Below, one piece after another: positions 12,475-16,201 of a DNA stretch of 16,201 nucleotides. The stretch is from an uncultured Sphingomonadaceae bacterium (lineage in GTDB: Bacteria > Pseudomonadota > Alphaproteobacteria > Sphingomonadales > Sphingomonadaceae). The notes under the pieces are model-generated. The model ran no database searches, had not been told where the DNA came from, and saw only the letters and a program-made list of their open reading frames with translations. The number at the start of each line of letters is the position of its first letter. The stretch's first letter is position 1. A program made the position numbers and the translations under genes. Location of the stretch: contig CALKXX010000174.1 of assembly GCA_938003725.1 (NCBI GenBank), positions 1 through 16,201 on the forward strand. The letters are read 5' to 3'.

Positions 12475-13013
12475 GATGGCTCTTTCGTACAATAGGTGAC
12501 ATGGCGCAAGAGATCACTTTTAGGATCGACCAGCGGGTGATCAAAATCCATGCCGGGCAGATATGTCATGCCAAGGCGCTCCATAACGGCCCGGCTGCGA
12601 TCATTATTTTCGCTAGTGATTGCCCAGACATGTTCATCCGGGAACCGTTTTGCCGCCCAGCGGATGCATTTTTTCGCTGCTTCGGTAATATAGCCATATC
12701 CCCAGCTATCAAAAGCCAGGCGCCAGCCGATTTCAAGCTTGTCCTTCACCGGCACGTCATGGGCCCCTCTGATCATACCGCACCAGCCGATTAATTTACC
12801 ATCCGCCTTGGTTTCCAGCGCCCAAAAACAACAGCCATCCTTTGCCTGCAATTCCTGTAACCTGATGATCAAGCCGGATATTTCTTCCCGGGTCTTGAGC
12901 GGGCCCAGTGTTTCCATGACTCTTGGATCGCTGTTAATGGCATAAAAATCGTCCGCGTCTTCCTGTCGCCACTCGCGCATGATGAGGCGCTCTGTTTCCA
13001 GACGAAACGACAT
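12471..13013 (-). CDS. GNAT-family N-acetyltransferase (RimJ/RimL-like)
   Basis: This is a 180-residue acetyl-CoA-dependent acetyltransferase. It starts FRLETERLIMREWRQEDADD, typical of RimJ/RimL-type enzymes. The acetyl-CoA loop is in EIGWRLAFDSWGYGYITEAA, and the C-terminal motif is ENNDRSRAVMERLGM. It is a relative but not a close copy of the GNAT protein at 9596-10144. ATG 13013 shares one base with the hemB stop (TAATG), and its own stop overlaps the next gene (ATGA), so it is translated in an operon with hemB and the carbonic-anhydrase-like gene. The substrate is unknown. Its place next to hemB is probably by operon history rather than a heme role. Confidence 0.92.
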   Translation of the reverse strand: MSFRLETERLIMREWRQEDADDFYAINSDPRVMETLGPLKTREEISGLIIRLQELQAKDGCCFWALETKADGKLIGWCGMIRGAHDVPVKDKLEIGWRLAFDSWGYGYITEAAKKCIRWAAKRFPDEHVWAITSENNDRSRAVMERLGMTYLPGMDFDHPLVDPKSDLLRHVTYCTKEPS

Positions 13014-14014
13014 TATTGTTGCAGCAGCCTCGCCGCTTCGGCTGCGAAATAGGTCAATATTCCTCTACAACCGGCGCGTTTGAACGCCGCCAGTTTTTCC
13101 AGCATCAATGCATCATGGTCGCCAACGCCCGCCGCTGCACCGGCTTTGACCAAGGCATATTCGCCCGACACCTGATAGGCGAACACCGGCACGTTAAACT
13201 CGGACTTCGCGCGGTAGATAATGTCGAGATAGGCTAGCCCGGGTTTTACCATCACGCTGTCGGCCCCTTCGGCAATATCCATGGCGATTTCGCGCAAAGC
13301 TTCATCGCCATTGGCCGGATCCATCTGATAGGTCTTCTTGTCGCCCTTCAGCAATCCGCCGGATCCCACGGCATCGCGGAATGGCCCATAAAAGGCACTC
13401 GCATATTTGGCCGAATAAGCCATGATCTGCACATTATGATGATGTGCGCGTTCCAGCGCATCACGGATTGCGCCAACCCGGCCATCCATCATGTCGGAAG
13501 GGGCAATGATATCGGCGCCCGCATTGGCTTGATTAAGAGCCTGTTTGACCAACATGTCCAGCGTGCGGTCATTCTCAACATAGCCGCTATCATCGAGCAA
13601 TCCGTCCTGGCCATGTGAAGTATAGGGGTCCAATGCGACATCGGTGAGCACGCCAATGTCATCGCCCAATGCATCTTTGATTGCCTTGACCGCACGGCAC
13701 ATCAGGTTGTCGGGATTAAGTGCCTCCGCGCCAGTGTCGCTGCGCTTCTCTGGCTGTGTATTGGGGAATAATGCGACACATGGAATGCCCAAATCACGTG
13801 CTTCTTTGGCGCGCGCGACAATGCCATCGACCGACCAGCGAGATACGCCGGGAAGGCTGTCCACCGGTTCTTCAATACCTTCGCCATCGACAATGAACAA
13901 AGGCCAGATAAAGTCTGCTGCGCTAAGCATATTCTCACGCACCAGATTACGGCTCCAGCTTGTTGTTCGGGAACGACGAAGGCGGGTGCGTGGATAAGAT
14001 GTCATATCGGTCAT
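13013..14014 (-). CDS. hemB: delta-aminolevulinic acid dehydratase (porphobilinogen synthase)
   Basis: HemB condenses two 5-aminolevulinate molecules to porphobilinogen, the second step of heme synthesis, in the cytosol. From ATG 14014 it has 333 residues, the normal length. The Schiff-base Lys257 lies in DSVMVKPGLAYLDII, and the second active-site Lys203 in MAYSAKYASAFYGPFRDA. The zinc cysteines of other classes are replaced by Asp: DVALDPYTSHGQDG (125-138). This is the Mg/K-dependent type seen in alphaproteobacteria and Pseudomonas. An open frame reaches 14092, but the extra 26 residues have no family match. A promoter lies so close that 14014 is probably a leaderless start. It is first in an operon with a GNAT and a gamma-carbonic-anhydrase-like gene. 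Confidence 0.96.
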   Translation of the reverse strand: MTDMTSYPRTRLRRSRTTSWSRNLVRENMLSAADFIWPLFIVDGEGIEEPVDSLPGVSRWSVDGIVARAKEARDLGIPCVALFPNTQPEKRSDTGAEALNPDNLMCRAVKAIKDALGDDIGVLTDVALDPYTSHGQDGLLDDSGYVENDRTLDMLVKQALNQANAGADIIAPSDMMDGRVGAIRDALERAHHHNVQIMAYSAKYASAFYGPFRDAVGSGGLLKGDKKTYQMDPANGDEALREIAMDIAEGADSVMVKPGLAYLDIIYRAKSEFNVPVFAYQVSGEYALVKAGAAAGVGDHDALMLEKLAAFKRAGCRGILTYFAAEAARLLQQ

Positions 14015-14022
14015 AGCTGCAT

Positions 14023-14050
14023 AATATAGGACCGTCAGAATATAGAGCAA
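14023..14050 (-). promoter_or_regulatory. promoter of the hemB operon, probably leaderless
   Basis: The reverse strand has TTGCTC (14050-14045), a 16-bp gap and TATATT (14028-14023), a near-consensus -10. Only eight bases separate the -10 from ATG 14014, so transcription should start at or within a base or two of the start codon. No ribosome-binding site is present, which agrees with a leaderless message. Confidence 0.5.
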
Positions 14051-14133
14051 TTGAAATAGCGCGTGCACGCTAGTTGCGGCATTCCGGCGCATCGCTTATC
14101 ATTTGTCCGGTCAGCTATTTGGCGGACATCACA

Positions 14134-14448
14134 GTGGTACCGAATATCTATCGTTTCTTCGCGCTGTTTACGATCCTGGCTGCACTTGCGACTTCGCCGG
14201 CTTCGTCCGGCAATGCCTTTTATTTTATACCCGGACAGATACCATCGACAGATGCCGGAAAGCAGGAGCTTGCCAATGCAATGGTGCTCACTCCATCATG
14301 TTGGATCTAGTCCAGAGGCTGCAAAAAACAACCCGGCGTTGATGAGCCAGATATCAGAGAAAGTGGGCAGTATGTTGAAGCAGATGATGAATATCGATCT
14401 GCGTTCAATGGTATTGACGGAAAACGGCTTGGAGATTGTAAGGAATAA
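14134..14448 (+). pseudogene. decayed gene for a small exported protein
   Basis: A frame from GTG 14134 (GGCGGA about 7 bases upstream) gives a good signal peptide, VVPNIYRFFALFTILAALAT then SPASSGNA. The mature part begins FYFIPGQIPSTDAGKQELAN and the frame stops at TAG 14308-14310. Coding-like sequence continues in another frame (PEAAKNNPALMSQISEKVGS, then MLKQMMNIDLRSMVLTENGL), whose codons have G or C in the third position in about 30 of 48 cases, against about 14 of 45 in the original frame. That frame has no stop before running antisense into the M23 gene, so the C-terminus also seems lost. The simplest reading is a frameshifted, truncated gene; a sequencing error is possible. The type resembles small DUF2059-like exported proteins only loosely. 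Confidence 0.45.
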
Positions 14449-14458
14449 GTGCTGCGGC

Positions 14459-16066
14459 CTAGCTATCGAGCGCCTTGTTCAATCGATTTATTTCACGTTC
14501 GCTCTGTGGTTTTTTCGATGCGCTTTTCAACGTTCCCAGTGCCGCACCGGGTTCCACCCGTTTCAAGCGGCGCAGTTCATCCTTGAACCGGCGCAGTTCC
14601 CTGCCGCCCAATTCTGAACGCTCGACGAATTTTACGGAACGCGGATTAATGGTGCGGCCATTGCGATATAATTCGTAGTGCAAATGCGGGCCGGTTGAGA
14701 GGCCGGTTGAGCCGATATAGCCGATAATCTGTCCTTTGCGCACGCGGCGTCCGTTGCTCACCGCGATCCGGCTCATATGGGCATAGCCAGAGGCTAGTCC
14801 CCCGCTATGTTTGAGTTTTACAAATTTTCCAAACCCGCCTTTGCGTCCGGCGTAGGTGACCTTGCCGTCGGTGACCGCATATATCGGGGCACCATAACCG
14901 CCACCGAAATCGAGGCCGCTATGCATCCGTTTGTAGCGCAATATGGGGTGCCGCCGCATGCCATAGCCAGAGGTCGTTCGCCCGCGCGTCGGCCGGACCA
15001 GTTCGCCGCGAGATTGGCCCACACCAGAAGCTTCGAACCAGTTTGTACGGCCGCCGCTATTCCATTTCAGCATCTGCGCTTTGGGTTTGCCGCCGCGGTC
15101 TATGCCCGCATATATCAGTTCGCCAACTTCGATCTCGCCGGTTTCGGCGCGGCGATAGGCCAGAATGATATCAAACTCATCCGTGGAGCGGATATCACGC
15201 GACACAGACATTTGTTTGCCAATGACGCGCAAGAATTTCTGTACTGCTTCGGTTGGTGCACCGGCAGCCCTTGCCGAACGGTAGAGGCTTGAGCCGACGA
15301 CGCCTTTGATCCGCAGCGGTGTGTCATCGACCAAAATCGGCTGGCGATTGAGTTTCAGTCGTTCGCCATCGCGTAAAATTTCCAAGTTTAGGTCAAAACG
15401 TGCCCGGAAGGCCAGCTGATCCAATGGACGTGCCTGATTTTTGCCAGGGCGACGCCCCAAGGTAACGTCGATCTTTGTGCCTGGCTTGATCTCGCCCAGT
15501 TTTACTGTGCCAGCCACCATATCGGCAACTTGGCGCGCCTCGGCGCCTGCCACGCCCGCGCGTTGTAACACGCGGCGCAGGCTGTCGCCTCGGCCCAATG
15601 TGGCGACCAGTTCAATAGAGGGGCGTTCCGGGCTTTCCGACAGCGCGCGCACAGCATCGGTTGATGCCATGCTCATGCCGGTATCGGATCCATAGGCCAA
15701 TGGCGCAATCATCTGGGACCGGGCATAGTCTGCCTGAGTGCCGATTAGCGGCGCAGGTTCATGTCCAGCGATTGGGCCAAAATCCGGAAGCGCAGAAATC
15801 GCTACACCGCATAGCAAGCCCAATGTTGCAAGACCGCGAAGCCACGTGAAACTGCCAATGTCCCGGCCAAGGTCAGGCACCCATTCCGTTTCCGACAATC
15901 GCTCGCGCCAATCTTCCAGTCGTTCGCCAAATGGAGAATTCGCTTTTGCATCGGGCACGGGGCCGTCAACGGCAAGTGCCGCAGCCCCGGTTCCCTGATC
16001 AGCAAGCATGTCAATACTCTTGAACAAACGCACCCCTTGATGATGCCCGAACGCCGAATAGACCAT
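14459..16066 (-). CDS. membrane-anchored M23 (LytM/lysostaphin-type) peptidase
   Basis: This 535-residue zinc peptidase or its scaffold relative acts on peptidoglycan cross-links in the periplasm. A 70-residue cytoplasmic stretch is followed by one transmembrane helix (about 73-94, TWLRGLATLGLLCGVAISAL). Next comes an OapA/LysM-like region (about 150-200, ATLGRGDSLRRVLQRAGVAG) and a mixed domain (about 200-345). The M23 domain spans about 355-480. The zinc ligands are all present: His382 and Asp386 (HSGLDFG) and His463 (GPHLHYEL), with His430 and His461 as catalytic His, so it should be active. A charged helical tail ends the protein. ATG 16066 is the first start, with a weak ribosome-binding site; ATG 16009 is an alternative. 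A perfect CtrA-type box lies about 50 bp upstream. Confidence 0.93.
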   Translation of the reverse strand: MVYSAFGHHQGVRLFKSIDMLADQGTGAAALAVDGPVPDAKANSPFGERLEDWRERLSETEWVPDLGRDIGSFTWLRGLATLGLLCGVAISALPDFGPIAGHEPAPLIGTQADYARSQMIAPLAYGSDTGMSMASTDAVRALSESPERPSIELVATLGRGDSLRRVLQRAGVAGAEARQVADMVAGTVKLGEIKPGTKIDVTLGRRPGKNQARPLDQLAFRARFDLNLEILRDGERLKLNRQPILVDDTPLRIKGVVGSSLYRSARAAGAPTEAVQKFLRVIGKQMSVSRDIRSTDEFDIILAYRRAETGEIEVGELIYAGIDRGGKPKAQMLKWNSGGRTNWFEASGVGQSRGELVRPTRGRTTSGYGMRRHPILRYKRMHSGLDFGGGYGAPIYAVTDGKVTYAGRKGGFGKFVKLKHSGGLASGYAHMSRIAVSNGRRVRKGQIIGYIGSTGLSTGPHLHYELYRNGRTINPRSVKFVERSELGGRELRRFKDELRRLKRVEPGAALGTLKSASKKPQSEREINRLNKALDS

Positions 16067-16114
16067 CGGCGCCGCTGCAACGCAATGATAAGTGACCTCT
16101 GTGAAGGAACAGGG

Positions 16115-16129
16115 TTAATGTCAAATTAA
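16115..16129 (-). promoter_or_regulatory. candidate CtrA-binding site and promoter of the M23 peptidase gene
   Basis: Reading the reverse strand gives TTAATTTGACATTAACC: TTAA (16129-16126), seven bases, then TTAAC. This is a perfect match to the CtrA consensus TTAA-N7-TTAAC. It contains TTGACA, a perfect -35, as CtrA-activated promoters often do. It ends about 48 bp before ATG 16066. No good -10 was found at 16-18 bp. Confidence 0.6.
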
Positions 16130-16146
16130 GATGGCAGATTGCCGCT

Positions 16147-16201
16147 CTATGCTGCGACGAATCGTGCAAAATCGCGGACATGCAGTCCGAGCTGGCCGAG
16201 C
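16147..16201 (-). CDS. C-terminal end of an unidentified protein (cut by window edge)
   Basis: The reverse strand carries an open frame from the edge to a TAG at 16149-16147, coding LGQLGLHVRDFARFVAA. It has the look of a real protein end and lies 80 bp upstream of the M23 gene on the same strand. Seventeen residues are too few to name a family. Confidence 0.5.
   Translation of the reverse strand, partial: LGQLGLHVRDFARFVAA

Noticed and set aside
14015..14092. N-terminal extension of HemB to 14092
   Set aside because: The family begins near MTDMTSYPRTRLRR, and the promoter -10 box lies inside the extension, so it cannot be translated from that message.
14063..14617. Single 184-residue forward frame through the hemB-M23 gap
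   Set aside because: Its first part is antisense to hemB sequence or out of phase with the signal peptide, and its last part runs 159 bp antisense through the M23 gene. Only its middle part looks coding, which is better explained by a frameshifted gene.
1..16201. CRISPR array, insertion sequence, tRNA genes or a defence system
   Set aside because: No regular spaced repeats, transposase, integrase, nuclease-helicase set or cloverleaf was seen; the only short tandem array is the 15-bp repeat at 10154-10197.

Overview
The window looks like chromosomal DNA of an alphaproteobacterium, most likely a sphingomonad (Sphingorhabdus/Parasphingorhabdus/Sphingopyxis-like). This is inferred from the metal-switched (Asp-type, cysteine-less) HemB, the gene order lnt-metK-trmB, an L21 protein with a long Lys/Ala/Pro tail, and two sites resembling the CtrA consensus TTAA-N7-TTAA. 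Base composition is moderate, roughly half G+C by eye. No tRNA, rRNA, insertion sequence, phage gene or CRISPR array was seen. The window reads as stable core genome with small accessory pieces.

Layout. 1-597 (-) is the N-terminal part of a LytS/YpdA-type membrane sensor kinase, cut by the window edge; a regulatory gap separates it from an unrecognised protein at 823-1374 (+). 1380-5223 (-) is lnt, metK, trmB and a possible broken micro-gene, in that transcription order. 5302-6412 (+) holds an exported protein built of two Cys-bracketed repeats, overlapped by a VOC/glyoxalase-fold protein. 6391-8246 (-) holds a sigma-54 activator without a receiver domain and a TetR regulator. The TetR gene is divergent from a PF10118-type di-metal hydrolase (8618-9580, +), with a 371-bp gap full of dyads. 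9596-11199 (-) holds a GNAT acetyltransferase and the rplU-rpmA operon with a clear terminator. 11405-11920 (+) is a lipoprotein. 11917-14014 (-) is a tightly coupled hemB, RimJ/RimL-type GNAT and gamma-carbonic-anhydrase operon. 14134-14448 (+) looks like a decayed exported-protein gene. 14459-16066 (-) is a membrane-anchored M23 (LytM) peptidase. 16147-16201 (-) is the C-terminus of an unidentified protein.

How the genes work together. lnt finishes lipoprotein maturation, metK makes S-adenosylmethionine, and TrmB uses it on tRNA. L21 and L27 are adjacent 50S proteins. HemB makes porphobilinogen for heme. The M23 peptidase remodels the wall and sits behind a perfect CtrA-type box, which suggests cell-cycle control. 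The TetR regulator probably controls its divergent hydrolase. The sigma-54 activator has a Fis-type C-terminus like those of flagellar master regulators.

The most unusual signals are: two 7-bp direct repeats 21 bp apart in front of the LytS-type kinase; a terminator downstream of rpmA that has a mutually exclusive alternative fold; the duplicated four-Cys exported protein; the L21 tail; a probably leaderless hemB; and the two CtrA-like sites. I found no clearly new multi-gene system.
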